This document shows, in pieces, positions 47,236 to 61,976 of a DNA stretch of 64,000 nt; position 1 is the stretch's first letter; each line of letters opens with the position of its first letter. The translations under genes and the position numbers were made by a program. The stretch comes from Bacillus sp. AFS073361. GTDB lineage: Bacteria > Bacillota > Bacilli > Bacillales > Cytobacillaceae. The stretch spans positions 122,246 through 186,245 of the forward strand of contig NZ_NUZU01000001.1 of assembly GCF_002567005.1 (NCBI RefSeq), given 5' to 3'. The notes below the pieces were generated by a model. It ran no database searches. It was not told the DNA's origin and saw nothing but the letters and a program-made list of their open reading frames with translations.

Positions 47236-48981
47236 TTAACGCATTATTGACGGAAAGAGTACTGTTTTATTCATTACATCGTACATTCCCTGTGGAGTAA
47301 TCCGAATGTACGGCAAATGTGTCGCAGAAAAGAAGGCAAGACTATAAATAGGATCAGAAAATCCATAGCCCCGCTCTCTTAACTCAATCAGCAGCTGCTT
47401 TTCTTGGCAGATTAGCTCTTCAATCGGAACGTTTGACATAATTCCATGTAAAGTTAATGGCAGCTCGCAAACTACGTGACTATTCTCAACCATCACAATA
47501 CCGCCGCCTAATTCTTTTATTCTATTAAAAGCATGAAGCATATCTTGTTTATTTTTACCTATTAAAATAATATCCCCTGTGTTGGAATAGGAACTTGCCA
47601 AAGCCGATAAATTGTTAGCAAATCCTTTTAATAAAGTATTAATTCTCCACTTCCCATTTCGGTCCATCAAGGTAAAATAGCATTCATCATGATTCGATGA
47701 TAATTCATCTCCTGAAGCATCGATTGAAATCGAATAGGGCTTTGTGATGACCGCATTTTCCATCTTGATTCCAAAGGGCATTGAAAATTGCAAATCATCT
47801 AACGTCAAGTCCCAATCCACTTCCAATGGTTTTAGTCCATATTCGTCCCATGTAATTGGAGGATAGGCATCCAAAATTGAATTTCCATCCCTTTTCACCC
47901 ATTTCCCTTTTGCGAGAACGGATTTAGGTGTTGGATCCTCAATACTCGTTAAAAAGTTAATATTGGCCACCCGGCCAGTCGCAATTGTACCATGGAGATG
48001 CTCAATCTTGTAATATTGAGCAATATTAACCGTGGCCATATTATAGGCATCAATGACTGGAACACCTTTTTCAATGGCAATACGAATCGTCATATCGGTG
48101 ACTCCCTGCTCGTAAAAAGTCGAGGAAGCACCGTCTGTATTTAGCATTAATCGATCATAAGCATCAATACCCATACGCTTCATATCGTCTAATATATTTG
48201 GTAAATCCGGTCGAATCGAGGAATGCCTTAAGGACACCATATACCCCTGCATTAAGCGATTGTATACCTCTTCACCCGTCATCGCTTCGTGGTCACTGTC
48301 TGCCCCAAGCAGCATCATTTTTGCCAATGTTTTTTCCGAAGCTCCAGGGAAATGTCCTTCAATTTGCTTGCGCATCCGTTTCGCTTCTTGAATCCAATGG
48401 AGCATCATATCATCGCCATCAAGCAGTTTCGGCCAGCCTGTCAATTCCCCGCCCTGCAGAACCGCATCGTGCTCGAGCCATGATTTAACATTACTATGTG
48501 AAAAGATTTCTTCTTCATTCAAAATTTCAGTTTGAGAATCAAAACGGCTCCACCAAAACATCGTTGTTGGAATTGAACGAAGATCCTTCAGTAATGAAAA
48601 CGCTTTCGTTTTATTTAAATGTAAAATAAGAGCCATATTATCATTGATTAATGTTGTCGTCCCAAACTGGGATGCATATGCTGCAAGCGTTAGGGGATTA
48701 TATAATTGAAACGGATGAGCGTGTGGTTCGATATAACCGGGAACAAGAATCTCATTGGTACAATCGATGATTTCACAGTTATCAAGTTGAGCTGGTAAGT
48801 TTTCGCCCACATAAATAATCCGATCTTCATATATCCAAATATTCGCTCTCAACCACTTTCGAAACGTCTGATTTAAGTACAAGGCGTTTTTCAATAAAAT
48901 GGTTGGAGACGCTTTTCCATCTAAAATGGAAACATGCATGCGTAAGTGTTTATTTTTCCAGCGGTAGCGTTGTTCTAGCAT
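47236..48981 (-). CDS. yerA: Adenine deaminase-like amidohydrolase YerA
   Basis: A 581-residue amidohydrolase. The metal site of the family is seen in PGYIEPHAHPF, and later blocks include GADSDHEAM and MLNTDGASSTFYEQG. The layout is like adenine deaminase (AdeC) but YerA proteins form a separate branch, and a few key residues differ, so true substrate is unsettled. Adenine or another purine is suggested by its location beside the purine operon. It overlaps no neighbour and has an own upstream gap of about 170 bp. Confidence 0.88.
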   Translation of the reverse strand: MLEQRYRWKNKHLRMHVSILDGKASPTILLKNALYLNQTFRKWLRANIWIYEDRIIYVGENLPAQLDNCEIIDCTNEILVPGYIEPHAHPFQLYNPLTLAAYASQFGTTTLINDNMALILHLNKTKAFSLLKDLRSIPTTMFWWSRFDSQTEILNEEEIFSHSNVKSWLEHDAVLQGGELTGWPKLLDGDDMMLHWIQEAKRMRKQIEGHFPGASEKTLAKMMLLGADSDHEAMTGEEVYNRLMQGYMVSLRHSSIRPDLPNILDDMKRMGIDAYDRLMLNTDGASSTFYEQGVTDMTIRIAIEKGVPVIDAYNMATVNIAQYYKIEHLHGTIATGRVANINFLTSIEDPTPKSVLAKGKWVKRDGNSILDAYPPITWDEYGLKPLEVDWDLTLDDLQFSMPFGIKMENAVITKPYSISIDASGDELSSNHDECYFTLMDRNGKWRINTLLKGFANNLSALASSYSNTGDIILIGKNKQDMLHAFNRIKELGGGIVMVENSHVVCELPLTLHGIMSNVPIEELICQEKQLLIELRERGYGFSDPIYSLAFFSATHLPYIRITPQGMYDVMNKTVLFPSIMR

Positions 48982-49152
48982 ACGTCTTCCTCCCTTTTCA
49001 AAAAACTTTCTAATCTATATAAGAATAAGTTGAATTAACACTAAAGAAAGCCCTTACAAAAAATTCTTTAGATACTATACTATCATATTTTGCTGTTTAA
49101 CGCATTAAAGAATTGCTAAGAATGGTAAATATTTTGTGAAGGAGTGAACAAA

Positions 49153-49458
49153 ATGAATGTGAGACCAAATATTAGTATTATTAATGCTTTAATTCGTATC
49201 ACCCTTGGATTAACAATTCTTTCTTGGACTACCTCCAAGCTTGTCAAACACCCTTGGCGCGATTCTTATTTATTTGTTGCTATGTGCGGGGCTATGAAGG
49301 TGGCGGAAGGAATTGTCCGTTTTTGTCCCCTTACTGCCTTATTTGAAAAATGCCAATGCATGATTTCTGAGCATGATCAGGCAATGGATTCAATGGATGG
49401 GATGGAAGGATTAACTAGCCAAAATGGCGATGAAATGTTGCCTTATAATCCAACTTAA
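49153..49458 (+). CDS. DUF2892 (YgaP-like) small membrane protein
   Basis: ATG 49153 has AAGGAG 8 bases upstream; GTG 49144 overlaps that region. The 101-residue product starts MNVRPNISIINALIRITLGL, has two membrane helices in a DUF2892-type hairpin with a FCPLTALFEKCQC segment, and a polar tail. In other bacteria this domain follows a rhodanese domain. Here it is alone. Function unknown. A strong stem-loop follows 20 bp after the stop. Confidence 0.78.
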   Translation: MNVRPNISIINALIRITLGLTILSWTTSKLVKHPWRDSYLFVAMCGAMKVAEGIVRFCPLTALFEKCQCMISEHDQAMDSMDGMEGLTSQNGDEMLPYNPT

Positions 49459-49479
49459 AGTGAATTAGCGGTTATTCTA

Positions 49480-49507
49480 AAGGGCTGACCCTCAGTGGTC
49501 AGCCCTT
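49480..49507 (+). terminator. Stem-loop after the DUF2892 gene
   Basis: AAGGGCTGACC and GGTCAGCCCTT form a perfect 11-bp stem with a 6-base loop. The usual T-run is missing, so efficiency is uncertain. Confidence 0.6.
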
Positions 49508-49525
49508 CATAGGAGTTGAGTATTC

Positions 49526-52442
<2,917 letters not shown>

Positions 52443-52468
<26 letters not shown>

Positions 52469-53045
52469 TGATTACATCTCCTTGTGTCAATAGCATTTGA
52501 AGTATGGATGGATAAAGCTTATGTTCGCTTTTCTGGATTTTTTGCTGCAGACTCTCTCTTGTCTCATTTTCTTCAATACGAACCCGTTCCTGAATGATAA
52601 TGGGGCCTGTATCCATTCCCTCGTCAACAAAATGGATAGTAATTCCGCTCCACTTCACTTGAGCGGCCAATGCCTGCCCGATTGCATCCTTCCCTGGAAA
52701 GGATGGAAGCAAGGATGGGTGGACATTGACGATTCTTCCCTTAAACTCGGCTAACAATTTAGGACCAATCAAACGCATGTATCCGGCTAGGACAATGAAT
52801 TCTACACCATAGGACTTTAATTGAGCTAAAATTTCTTCTTCATAATGTTCTTTACTAGGATAATCCTTTGCGCTAAAAATAAAACTTGGAATTTTCGCTG
52901 TTTTGGCTCTTTCGATTGCATAAGCGCCCGGTTTGTCACAAACTAAAAGAGAAATGTCTGCATCAAGGTCGCCCGACTGGACTACATCAATAATCGCTTG
53001 AAAATTACTTCCGCTCCCTGATGCAAACACCGCGATCTTTTTCAT
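52443..53045 (-). CDS. purN: Phosphoribosylglycinamide formyltransferase
   Basis: A 200-residue protein of the folate-dependent GART type. It starts [17 protein letters not shown], followed by the catalytic block [16 protein letters not shown] (Asn and His) and [15 protein letters not shown] with the catalytic Asp. It formylates GAR, step 3 of the pathway. It overlaps purM by 4 bp and purH by 26 bp. Confidence 0.98.
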
Positions 53046-54076
53046 AGGCGGCCACCCTGAGCTTTGATGCTGATTCCTTGATTACTGGTAACAATGCCAA
53101 TTTCGCAGGCAGTTTCCCCAGATTGTCTAAAGTGTTCTAACACTTCAGCTGCATCTTCACGATTTACAGCAATTACCATACCAATACCCATGTTAAAAAT
53201 ATTATACATCTCTTGGTAATCAATTTGTCCATGGGAAGAGATTAGTTTAAAAATGGGTGGAATCTCCCAGCTTTTTTCATACAGCTCGGCTCCTAGACCT
53301 TCTGGTAACATCCGAGGAATATTTTCAATAAACCCGCCGCCTGTAATATGAGCCATTCCCTTTAACTGGAACTTTTTCAATGCGGACAAAATCGGTTTTA
53401 CATAAATTTTTGTAGGCTTGAGTAACTCTTCTCCTAATGTACAGCCAAGCTCATCGACGAAATCTAATAACGACCAGTCATTAAACACTTTTCGTACCAA
53501 TGAATAACCGTTGCTGTGAATGCCGCTTGAGGCTAAGCCAATCAGGACATCACCTTCTTGAATAGTTTCACCCGTGATAAGCTGTGATTTCTCACTAGCA
53601 CCAACCGTAAATCCGGCAAGGTCATACTCATTTTCACTATATAATCCAGGCATTTCCGCTGTTTCACCGCCAATGAGTGCACAACCAGCCTGCTCACATC
53701 CGTCCGCAATCCCTTTAACGATTGCCTCAATTTTTTCAGGCTGTGCTTTACCACAGGCAATATAATCTAGAAAGAACAAAGGCTCAGCGCCTTGAACGAC
53801 AATATCATTGACACACATGGCGACCGCATCGATCCCAATCGTATCATGCTGATCCATCCAAAAAGCAATCATTAGTTTCGTGCCCACCCCATCGGTGCCT
53901 GACACCAAAACAGGTTCTTTTAATTGCAGTGCGGATAAGTCAAACATACCGCCAAATCCGCCTAGGCTGCCAAGGACGCCAGCCCGGGCTGTTTTTTGAA
54001 CATGCTTTTTCATTCTCTCTACCGCTTCATAGCCGGCTTCGATATTAACTCCTGCTTGTTTATATGCATTTGCCAC
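53042..54076 (-). CDS. purM: Phosphoribosylformylglycinamidine cyclo-ligase
   Basis: A 344-residue AIR synthetase with GGFGGMFDL near the N-terminus, [20 protein letters not shown] and [13 protein letters not shown]. It closes the imidazole ring with ATP, step 5. ATG 54076 is 15 bp after purF, in the standard order purF-purM-purN. Confidence 0.98.
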   Translation of the reverse strand: MANAYKQAGVNIEAGYEAVERMKKHVQKTARAGVLGSLGGFGGMFDLSALQLKEPVLVSGTDGVGTKLMIAFWMDQHDTIGIDAVAMCVNDIVVQGAEPLFFLDYIACGKAQPEKIEAIVKGIADGCEQAGCALIGGETAEMPGLYSENEYDLAGFTVGASEKSQLITGETIQEGDVLIGLASSGIHSNGYSLVRKVFNDWSLLDFVDELGCTLGEELLKPTKIYVKPILSALKKFQLKGMAHITGGGFIENIPRMLPEGLGAELYEKSWEIPPIFKLISSHGQIDYQEMYNIFNMGIGMVIAVNREDAAEVLEHFRQSGETACEIGIVTSNQGISIKAQGGRL

Positions 54077-54091
54077 GCTGCTCGCTCCTTC

Positions 54092-55495
54092 CTACTTCTG
54101 ATAATAATATTGGAGTGTATCTGGATAAATTTCCGTTGGATAATTCCCTGTGAAACAGCCTAGGCAATAGCCATTCGTGCCTTCTTGGCCTAAGGCATGC
54201 ATCATGCCCTCCACACTAATAAAGGTTAATGAATCCGCACCAATAAGTTCTCTTATTTCCTCGACACTTTTATCAGAGGCAATTAATTCTTCTTTTGTTG
54301 ATGTATCTATCCCATAAAAACATGGATTCTTAATAGGCGGGGAGCTGATAACCACATGTACTTCTGTCGCCCCTGCTTCTTTCAAAAGATTAACAATTCT
54401 CCTGCTCGTCGTCCCGCGTACGATTGAGTCATCAACCATGATCACTCGTTTCCCTTCCACAACTCCACGAACAGCTGAGAGTTTCATCTTAACCCCTTGC
54501 TCCCGTAACGATTGAGAAGGTTGAATGAAGGTTCTACCGACATAACGGTTTTTGATTAAGCCCATTTCATAAGGAATTCCTGCTTCTTCAGCATAGCCAA
54601 TCGCCGCTGAAATACTTGAATCAGGAACACCCGTAACAACATCGGCTTCGATTGGTACTTCTATTGCTAATCTTTTACCCATATTTTTGCGGGCGGTGTG
54701 GACATTGATTCCTTGAATATTGCTGTCCGGTCTTGAGAAATAAATATATTCCATCGTACAAATCGCTTTTGTTGAACTTACCGCAAATTGTTCAGACACT
54801 AGCCCCTGATCATTGATTATTAATAGTTCTCCTGGTCGAATATCGCGAATATATTCCGCACCCACGACATCAAAGGCACAGGTTTCCGAAGCAACAACAT
54901 AGGCATCACCTAGGGAACCAAGTGAAAGAGGTCTTAATCCGTGCGGATCTAATGCCACCATTAATTCGTTTTCAGTCATAATCAGGTATGCATAGGCGCC
55001 TTTTAACATAGAAAGCGCGTTTTTAGCACGGTCTTTTGAATCAGTGTAGCCGCTTCTTTTCATTAGATGTGCTAAAACCTCGGTATCTGAGCTTGTTTGA
55101 AAAATGCTCCCTTGAGCTTCCAACTGATGTTTTAATGAATTAACATTCACTAAGTTTCCATTATGGGCCAGCGCAAGGCTGCCAGTTTGTGAATGGAACA
55201 AGAGCGGCTGAACATTCTCATAACCGCCGCCTCCTGCCGTTGCATAACGAACGTGACCGATGGCTGATGTGCCTGTCAGTTCCTTCATCGCTTCCGTGGT
55301 AAAGATCTCAGCAACTAACCCTTCACCTTTTACCCCTTTAAGCTGTTTGCCATCTGAGACCACAATTCCGGTCCCTTCCTGGCCGCGATGCTGCAGGCTG
55401 TGAAGTCCGTAATAGGTTAACTGGGCTGCATCCTGGTGCCCCCAGACACCAAAGATGCCACACTCTTCATTTAATCCCTTGATTTCAGGTAACAT
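54092..55495 (-). CDS. purF: Amidophosphoribosyltransferase
   Basis: A 467-residue protein. An 11-residue propeptide precedes the nucleophile Cys12 in [12 protein letters not shown], as in Bacillus PurF. The PRTase domain has [16 protein letters not shown]. Three further cysteines in [19 protein letters not shown] and the middle region could bind the [4Fe-4S] cluster of the Bacillus enzyme. It commits PRPP to purine synthesis and is inhibited by AMP and GMP in this family. It overlaps purL by 25 bp. Confidence 0.98.
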   Translation of the reverse strand: MLPEIKGLNEECGIFGVWGHQDAAQLTYYGLHSLQHRGQEGTGIVVSDGKQLKGVKGEGLVAEIFTTEAMKELTGTSAIGHVRYATAGGGGYENVQPLLFHSQTGSLALAHNGNLVNVNSLKHQLEAQGSIFQTSSDTEVLAHLMKRSGYTDSKDRAKNALSMLKGAYAYLIMTENELMVALDPHGLRPLSLGSLGDAYVVASETCAFDVVGAEYIRDIRPGELLIINDQGLVSEQFAVSSTKAICTMEYIYFSRPDSNIQGINVHTARKNMGKRLAIEVPIEADVVTGVPDSSISAAIGYAEEAGIPYEMGLIKNRYVGRTFIQPSQSLREQGVKMKLSAVRGVVEGKRVIMVDDSIVRGTTSRRIVNLLKEAGATEVHVVISSPPIKNPCFYGIDTSTKEELIASDKSVEEIRELIGADSLTFISVEGMMHALGQEGTNGYCLGCFTGNYPTEIYPDTLQYYYQK

Positions 55496-57696
55496 GGGAT
55501 CGCCCCTTTCCAGGCCGCTTTTAATTCTTCAATCGAAGCTTCAAGTACAGTTGACTCACCATTTGTAATCTGCAGTTTTGCTGTCTCGTTCACTGTTCCA
55601 ATTTGTACTGCATCTACTAAACTTTCAAACTCATCTTTATGTTCAGGTTTAACAGTCAATAAGAAACGAGATTGTGTTTCACTGAATAAAGCTGAAACTG
55701 AATTTCCAGCGATGGTTACTTCTGCACCAAGTTGTTCATTTGTGAATAGACATTCAGCTACCGCAACGGCTAAACCGCCTTCTGATAAATCATGCGCGGA
55801 TTCTACTACTCCAGCACGAATCGCAGCAAGAACCTGGTTTTGTCTCTCTTTTTCGATTGTTACATTTAATTCAGGGGCTTTACCGAATACTTTTCCGTTC
55901 AGAAGCTTTTGCAGCTCACTGCCGCCAAATTCGTCCTTCGTTTCCCCTACTAAATAAATAAGGTCACCGTTCTGTTTGAAGTGCTGTGTTGTAATATGAT
56001 CAAGATCCGTTACTAAACCAACCATTCCTACTACAGGTGTTGGATAGATCGCTGTGCCGCTAGTTTCGTTATATAAAGAAACGTTTCCGCCGATAACTGG
56101 TGTCTCAAGGACGCGGCAGGCTTCGCTCATGCCATCGGCAGCTTTTTCAATCTGCCAGAACACCTCAGGCTTTTCTGGGTTACCGAAATTTAGGTTATCT
56201 GTAATCGCTAAAGGCTCTGCACCAGAACATACAATATTACGCGCAGCTTCAGCTACGGCGATTTTCCCGCCTACTTCAGGATCCAAATAGACATAACGTG
56301 AATTACAATCCGTTGTCATTGCCAGTGCTTTTCGTGTGCCGCGGATTCTTACAACCGCTGCATCAGAACCTGGTGAAACGACCGTGTTTGTACGCACCAT
56401 ATAGTCATACTGCTCATAAACCCATTCCTTGCTCGCCACCGTTGACTGGCTTAACAGACTTACTAACGTACCTTTTAAATCGTCTACCTGAGGAACTTCA
56501 TTTTCCATCGCTTGGAATTCAGCGTAATAGCTTGGTTCTTTTGATGGCTTATGGTAAACCGGTGCTTCTTCCGCTAGGGCATCAGCCGGAACATCCGCCA
56601 CGATTTCTCCTTTATGGAAAAGGCGCATCTGTTTATCGCTAGTAACCGTTCCAATCCCTACAGCCTCTAAACCGTATTTTTCAAAAAGCTCAACGATTTC
56701 TTGTTCTCTACCCTTTTTAACAACGATAAGCATCCGTTCTTGGGACTCAGACAGCATCATTTCGTAGGCAGTCATGCCTGTTTCACGCTGTGGCACCAAG
56801 TCCAAATTCATCTCAATACCCATCCCAGCTTTGCTGGCCATTTCTGCAGATGAACTAATAAGTCCGGCTGCACCCATATCTTGAATACCAACAAGGGCAT
56901 CACAATGAATCAGTTCTAAGCAAGCTTCTAACAACAGCTTCTCCATGAATGGATCGCCAACCTGAACCGCTGGACGGTCTTCACTCGATTGTTCCGTTAA
57001 TTCCTCAGAAGCGAATGTTGCACCATGGATACCATCACGGCCGGTTTTTGCCCCCACATACATCACCGTATTTCCTTCACCATGTGCCTGCCCTTTTTTG
57101 ATGTCTTTATGGTCAATTAACCCAACGCACATCGCATTAACTAGAGGATTTCCATCATAGCAAGGATCGAACTGGATTTCGCCGCCAACCGTCGGAATAC
57201 CAATACAGTTTCCATAGCCGGCGATACCAGCAACAACCTCTTTGAATAAATAGCGTACGCGGGCAGAATCTAGTTCACCGAAACGCAGTGAGTTCAACAT
57301 GGCAATTGGACGTGCTCCCATCGAGAAAACATCACGGATAATTCCGCCTACACCTGTTGCTGCGCCTTGATAAGGCTCAATTGCGGATGGATGGTTATGA
57401 CTCTCAATTTTAAAAACAACCGCCTGCTCATCACCGATATCAACGATACCAGCACCTTCCCCTGGCCCTTGAAGAACCTTTTCACCTGTAATCGGGAATT
57501 TTTTTAGGATAGGCTTTGAATTTTTATAGCTGCAGTGTTCCGACCACATAACCGAGAAAAGACCTGTTTCGGTATAGTTTGGTGTGCGGCCAAGAATGTT
57601 TTCAATCATTGCAAATTCTTCATCGGACAAACCCATTTGCTGATATATTTTTTCTGCTTTGATCTGAGTAGGATTTGGTTCAAGCGTTGACAACAT
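55471..57696 (-). CDS. purL: Phosphoribosylformylglycinamidine synthase subunit PurL (small type)
   Basis: A 741-residue protein, the Bacillus short form that works with separate PurS and PurQ, unlike the ~1300-residue enterobacterial enzyme. It contains [36 protein letters not shown] and GGNVSLYNE. It uses ATP and ammonia from PurQ to make FGAM, step 4. It overlaps the purQ 3' end by 17 bp. Confidence 0.98.
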   Translation of the reverse strand: MLSTLEPNPTQIKAEKIYQQMGLSDEEFAMIENILGRTPNYTETGLFSVMWSEHCSYKNSKPILKKFPITGEKVLQGPGEGAGIVDIGDEQAVVFKIESHNHPSAIEPYQGAATGVGGIIRDVFSMGARPIAMLNSLRFGELDSARVRYLFKEVVAGIAGYGNCIGIPTVGGEIQFDPCYDGNPLVNAMCVGLIDHKDIKKGQAHGEGNTVMYVGAKTGRDGIHGATFASEELTEQSSEDRPAVQVGDPFMEKLLLEACLELIHCDALVGIQDMGAAGLISSSAEMASKAGMGIEMNLDLVPQRETGMTAYEMMLSESQERMLIVVKKGREQEIVELFEKYGLEAVGIGTVTSDKQMRLFHKGEIVADVPADALAEEAPVYHKPSKEPSYYAEFQAMENEVPQVDDLKGTLVSLLSQSTVASKEWVYEQYDYMVRTNTVVSPGSDAAVVRIRGTRKALAMTTDCNSRYVYLDPEVGGKIAVAEAARNIVCSGAEPLAITDNLNFGNPEKPEVFWQIEKAADGMSEACRVLETPVIGGNVSLYNETSGTAIYPTPVVGMVGLVTDLDHITTQHFKQNGDLIYLVGETKDEFGGSELQKLLNGKVFGKAPELNVTIEKERQNQVLAAIRAGVVESAHDLSEGGLAVAVAECLFTNEQLGAEVTIAGNSVSALFSETQSRFLLTVKPEHKDEFESLVDAVQIGTVNETAKLQITNGESTVLEASIEELKAAWKGAIPCYLKSRD

Positions 57697-58363
57697 GTGC
57701 TTCCCTCCAAGCTTTTACAATCGATTGGAACATCTTTAAACCATCGGCGCTGCCTAGTAATTCATCTACGGCTCTTTCCGGGTGTGGCATCATTCCAAGG
57801 ACATTTCCTTTTTCATTGGTAATTCCTGCGATATCTGCAAGACTTCCGTTCGGGTTCTGGTTATAAGTAAAGACAATTTGATTATTTTGTTTCAGCTTCG
57901 CAAGAGTTTCCTCGTCACAATAGTAATTTCCTTCACCATGGGCGACAGGGATGACAATTGATTCGCCTTTGCTGTATTCAGTCGTAAACATCGACTGATT
58001 GTTTTCTACCTTCAACTCCACTGGCTTGCAAATAAACGATAGGCTTTCATTTCGTCTCATTGCACCTGGCAGTAAGCCTGCTTCGAGCAGAATTTGAAAT
58101 CCGTTACAAACGCCAAGAACCGGCTTTCCTGCTTCTGCAGCTTTAATGACTTCCTTCATGACATTACTAAATCTAGCAATAGCCCCCGTACGCAAATAGT
58201 CACCATAGGAGAAACCGCCTGGAAGCAGAATTCCATCAAATTCTTCTAAACTCTCAGAATCATGCCAAACATATTCAACCTGCTCTCCGAGTTCATCTTG
58301 AATGGCATGGAACATATCAATGTCACAATTCGATCCAGGGAAGACGATTACTGCAAATTTCAC
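57680..58363 (-). CDS. purQ: Phosphoribosylformylglycinamidine synthase subunit PurQ (glutaminase)
   Basis: GTG 58363 gives [14 protein letters not shown] and 227 residues, the expected length. A longer frame starts 12 bases upstream. The class I glutaminase triad is visible: Cys in [11 protein letters not shown], and His/Glu in MMPHPERA. It hydrolyses glutamine and hands ammonia to PurL. It overlaps purS by 4 bp in the upstream frame. Confidence 0.97.
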   Translation of the reverse strand: MKFAVIVFPGSNCDIDMFHAIQDELGEQVEYVWHDSESLEEFDGILLPGGFSYGDYLRTGAIARFSNVMKEVIKAAEAGKPVLGVCNGFQILLEAGLLPGAMRRNESLSFICKPVELKVENNQSMFTTEYSKGESIVIPVAHGEGNYYCDEETLAKLKQNNQIVFTYNQNPNGSLADIAGITNEKGNVLGMMPHPERAVDELLGSADGLKMFQSIVKAWREAHVVNA

Positions 58364-58614
58364 AGTGTAACACACTCCTCTACTTCGTAACGGTAGTCTT
58401 CGATAACCGGATTAGCTAAAAGGTTTGAACAGATCTCATTGATCACTTCATTAATATCGCGCTCGGATTTTTCAATTGTTAATTCCATATATTTACCGAT
58501 TCGGACATCGGCTACTTCCTTATAGTTCAAAGAGTGTAAAGAGTTGGTTACAGCTTTTCCTTGCGGGTCTAAAACACTTTCTCTTAATGTGACAAATACC
58601 TTTACTTTATACAT
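58360..58614 (-). CDS. purS: Phosphoribosylformylglycinamidine synthase subunit PurS
   Basis: An 84-residue protein starting [18 protein letters not shown], typical of PurS. It has no active site; it bridges PurL and PurQ in the complex. It overlaps purC by 8 bp and purQ by 4 bp, matching the purC-purS-purQ-purL order of Bacillus. Confidence 0.97.
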   Translation of the reverse strand: MYKVKVFVTLRESVLDPQGKAVTNSLHSLNYKEVADVRIGKYMELTIEKSERDINEVINEICSNLLANPVIEDYRYEVEECVTL

Positions 58615-59320
58615 GCTGACGTCCTCCCAATCTCGCTAAAATATTTTCATAAGCATCTGTTAAGCTTCCTAAATCACGTCGGAATACATCCTTGTCGAGC
58701 TTTTCATTTGTTTCTTTATCCCACAGCCTGCAGGTGTCAGGCGAGATTTCATCGGCTAATAATATTGTGCCTTCAGCGTCTTTACCAAACTCAAGTTTGA
58801 AATCGATGAGACGTATGCCAAGGTCATTGAAAAAGCTTGATAAAACTGTATTAATTTGGAGTGCCTTTTCTCGTAAAATTGCTGTCTCCTGAGTAGTTGC
58901 CACTTGCAATTCAAGGATGTGATCAATTGTTAGGAGTGGATCACCTAGTTCGTCGTTTTTCAGGTAAAACTCGACGATTGGAGTTGATAACTGACGTCCC
59001 TCTTCAATTCCCAATCGCTTTGCAAGGCTTCCTGCCGCAATATTTCGTACAACTACTTCAAGTGGAATGATCGATACTTTTTTCACTAGTTGTTCCGTTT
59101 CAGAAACACGCTCGATAAAGTGAGACTCAATTCCCTGTTCTTTAAGTTTTAAAAATAACAAACTAGTAATCTCGTTATTTAAACGCCCTTTTCCAGTTAT
59201 ATCAGCCTTCTTTTCTCCGTTAAAGGCCGTTGCTGAATCCTTATACTCAACCAAAACAATCTGTTCATCGTCTGTTGCGTAAATTCGTTTTGCTTTTCCT
59301 TCGTATAAAGGTTTTTTCAT
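58607..59320 (-). CDS. purC: Phosphoribosylaminoimidazole-succinocarboxamide synthase
   Basis: A 237-residue SAICAR synthetase beginning KKPLYEGKAKRIYATDD, with VEVVVRN-like PLEVVVRNIAAGSLAKR and LIDFKLEFG later. It joins aspartate to CAIR with ATP. An AGGAGGCG site precedes the ATG. The gap to purB is 196 bp, larger than in the rest of the operon and holding a hairpin. Confidence 0.97.
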   Translation of the reverse strand: MKKPLYEGKAKRIYATDDEQIVLVEYKDSATAFNGEKKADITGKGRLNNEITSLLFLKLKEQGIESHFIERVSETEQLVKKVSIIPLEVVVRNIAAGSLAKRLGIEEGRQLSTPIVEFYLKNDELGDPLLTIDHILELQVATTQETAILREKALQINTVLSSFFNDLGIRLIDFKLEFGKDAEGTILLADEISPDTCRLWDKETNEKLDKDVFRRDLGSLTDAYENILARLGGRQHV

Positions 59321-59453
59321 GGGAAACGCCTCCTATTTTGCAATATTGGGAATCTTCAGGATAGTTAAGGTGTCAGAAGCCCTAAATAAGTGAACTATTT
59401 TTTTGAGAATGACTATTGGCTTTCTAACTGATCCATTATTATCGAGTTTGGCA

Positions 59454-59472
59454 GCCAATAACCCTTATTGGC
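59454..59472 (-). repeat. Perfect inverted repeat in the purB-purC gap
   Basis: GCCAATAA and TTATTGGC with a 3-base loop. There is no T-run on the minus strand, so it is more likely an RNA processing or stability element than a terminator. The rest of the 196-bp gap shows nothing clear. Confidence 0.5.
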
Positions 59473-59516
59473 CACCATAACTCTGCCTTTTTTGCTTGCT
59501 CGGTCGTCAATAGACC

Positions 59517-60815
59517 TTATTCATTCAACCCTAAGCGATCAAAAATCGTATCTACATGTTGCAGATGGTAGTTATAATTAAAGCAATCAGCAATTTCAGC
59601 TTCTGATAGCAGTGAAGTAATCTTTTCCTCTGATTCAATCAAGCTGCGGAAAGGAACTTGCTTTTCCCATGCTTCCATCGCTTTTGGCTGAACAGTATCA
59701 TACGCTTCTTCACGAGATAAACCTTTATCAATTAACGCAAGTAATACACGTTGAGAATAAATTAAGCCAAGTGTCCGGTCCATATTACGCTTCATATTCT
59801 CTGGGTAAACCGTCAAGTTCTTCACGATATTACCAAAACGATTCAGCATATAATTCAAACCAATCGTTGCATCAGGCAGGATGATCCGTTCCGCTGATGA
59901 ATGTGAAATATCGCGCTCATGCCAAAGCGGTACATTTTCATAGGCAGTAAGCATATATCCTCGGATTACACGTGCAATTCCCGTCATATTCTCGGAACCA
60001 ATCGGATTCCGCTTATGAGGCATTGCTGAGGATCCTTTCTGACCTTTTGCGAAGAATTCCTCTACTTCACGAGTTTCACTCTTCTGCAGCCCGCGAACCT
60101 CCACTGCAAACTTCTCAATGGAAGTAGCAATCAACGCAATCGTTGACATATAGTGGGCATGACGGTCACGCTGTAAAGTCTGCGTAGAGATTGGTGCTCT
60201 TTGCAGTCCTAATTTTTCACAAACATACTGTTCCACAAACGGATTAATATTTGCATAAGTACCGACCGCACCAGAGATTTTTCCAAACTCGATTCCTTCT
60301 GCTGCCTGCTTAAATCGCTCTAGGTTCCGTTTCATTTCTTCATACCATAGAGCAAGCTTTAAGCCAAAAGTTGTCGGCTCAGCATGGACCCCATGCGTCC
60401 GTCCCATCATGACAGTAAGCTTATGTTCAATTGCTTTATTTCTTAAAATCTCAATGAAGTTTTCCAAGTCCTTTTGTAAAATCGCATTGGCCTGCTTTAG
60501 GATATAAGATAGGGCCGTATCAACAACATCCGTTGACGTTAATCCGTAATGCACCCACTTCTTCTCTTCTCCTAATGTTTCAGATACCGCGCGGGTAAAA
60601 GCAACTACATCGTGCCGTGTTTCTTCTTCAATCTCTTTAATGCGGTCAATATTGAAGGAAGCATTTTCGCGTAATTTCTTCACATCTTCCTTTGGGATGT
60701 CACCTAGTTCTGCCCATGCTTCACAGGCTAGTATTTCAACCTCAAGCCAAGCATTAAAACGGTTTTCCTCTGTCCAAATTGCTCCCATTTCCGGTCGTGT
60801 ATAACGATCAATCAT
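59517..60815 (-). CDS. purB: Adenylosuccinate lyase
   Basis: A 432-residue fumarase/aspartase-superfamily protein beginning [14 protein letters not shown]. The signature [15 protein letters not shown], carrying the flexible catalytic loop, and the block [12 protein letters not shown] are present. It acts twice: on SAICAR in the main pathway and on adenylosuccinate toward AMP. It starts 3 bp after purK. Confidence 0.98.
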   Translation of the reverse strand: MIDRYTRPEMGAIWTEENRFNAWLEVEILACEAWAELGDIPKEDVKKLRENASFNIDRIKEIEEETRHDVVAFTRAVSETLGEEKKWVHYGLTSTDVVDTALSYILKQANAILQKDLENFIEILRNKAIEHKLTVMMGRTHGVHAEPTTFGLKLALWYEEMKRNLERFKQAAEGIEFGKISGAVGTYANINPFVEQYVCEKLGLQRAPISTQTLQRDRHAHYMSTIALIATSIEKFAVEVRGLQKSETREVEEFFAKGQKGSSAMPHKRNPIGSENMTGIARVIRGYMLTAYENVPLWHERDISHSSAERIILPDATIGLNYMLNRFGNIVKNLTVYPENMKRNMDRTLGLIYSQRVLLALIDKGLSREEAYDTVQPKAMEAWEKQVPFRSLIESEEKITSLLSEAEIADCFNYNYHLQHVDTIFDRLGLNE

Positions 60816-60818
60816 GTT

Positions 60819-61976
60819 TTATCCCCCGATCTTTTCTTTTACTGGTTTCCAGATGCTGCTCTCGTTCATTTCTGCAAGGGCCGCCTCGACACTTTCGCGC
60901 AAAATAGTCACATGGCCCATTTTCCGCTTGATTTTCGCCTCTTTTTTTCCATATAAATGAATCTTCCAGTCATTCAAGGACGGAATTTCCTTATACAGTT
61001 GTTCAAGATGCTCTCCTAATAGGTTGACCATAACAGCCGGTTTTAATAGCCCCGTTCTTCCTAATGGCCAATTACAAATGGCTCGGATATGCTGCTCGAA
61101 CTGTGACGTTTCGCAAGCCTCGATGGAGAAGTGCCCAGAATTATGCGGTCGTGGTGCTAATTCATTAATATAAATGGTTCCATTACTAGTCAAGAACATC
61201 TCAACAGCCAGCGTCCCGACTAATTGTAACGAATCAGCCAGCTTATTTGCCAGTTGAACAGCTTCACTTTGTAAAACTTCTGAAATTCTAGCTGGAACAA
61301 TCGTTGTATCTAAAATATTATCTTTATGAATGTTTTCAGCCACTGGTAAAAATGTTGTTTCACCATCAAGCTTGCGTGTTACAATCACTGAAATTTCTTT
61401 TTCAAAAGGAATCCACTTTTCTAATACACAGGCACCGTGTTTTAAAAGGGGTTCACCCTTAGATAAATCCTGCTGGTCCCGAATCACAAGTTGACCTTTT
61501 CCATCATATCCGCCTCTTGCCGTTTTCAAGACAGCCGGATATCCGATGGTATTTATCTTTAATAATAATTCCTCAATGTTATTAATCACTTCATATGGAG
61601 CAACCTCCACACCCGCTTGTTGGATTGCTGCCTTTTCCTTAATCCTGTCCTGTGTGATGGTTAATAACCGTGGACCTTGCGGGACATTTGCCTGATTACA
61701 TAGCCACTCAAGTGTATCTGCATCAATGTTTTCAAATTCATAGGTTATGACATCACTAACTTCTGCTAATTTACTAATAGCTTGGCGATCATCATAGGCA
61801 CCAATGACCTCAATATCGGCAACCTGTCCACACGGAGAGTCTGTCGTTGGTTCTAATACCGCAATCCGAAAGCCTTGAGCCTTTGCTGCTAGAGCCATCA
61901 TTCTGCCAAGTTGACCGCCGCCGATAATTCCAATCGTTGATCCTGGTAAAATCGTTTGGTTAGACAAGTTGATCAC
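60819..61976 (-). CDS. purK: N5-carboxyaminoimidazole ribonucleotide synthase
   Basis: A 385-residue ATP-grasp protein starting with [18 protein letters not shown], and later [13 protein letters not shown] and [24 protein letters not shown]. It carboxylates AIR with bicarbonate and ATP for PurE. It overlaps purE by 17 bp. Confidence 0.98.
   Translation of the reverse strand: MINLSNQTILPGSTIGIIGGGQLGRMMALAAKAQGFRIAVLEPTTDSPCGQVADIEVIGAYDDRQAISKLAEVSDVITYEFENIDADTLEWLCNQANVPQGPRLLTITQDRIKEKAAIQQAGVEVAPYEVINNIEELLLKINTIGYPAVLKTARGGYDGKGQLVIRDQQDLSKGEPLLKHGACVLEKWIPFEKEISVIVTRKLDGETTFLPVAENIHKDNILDTTIVPARISEVLQSEAVQLANKLADSLQLVGTLAVEMFLTSNGTIYINELAPRPHNSGHFSIEACETSQFEQHIRAICNWPLGRTGLLKPAVMVNLLGEHLEQLYKEIPSLNDWKIHLYGKKEAKIKRKMGHVTILRESVEAALAEMNESSIWKPVKEKIGG

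Noticed and set aside
47236..48981. Naming YerA simply as adenine deaminase AdeC
   Set aside because: YerA proteins form a separate branch with unclear substrate, so the call is kept as adenine deaminase-like.
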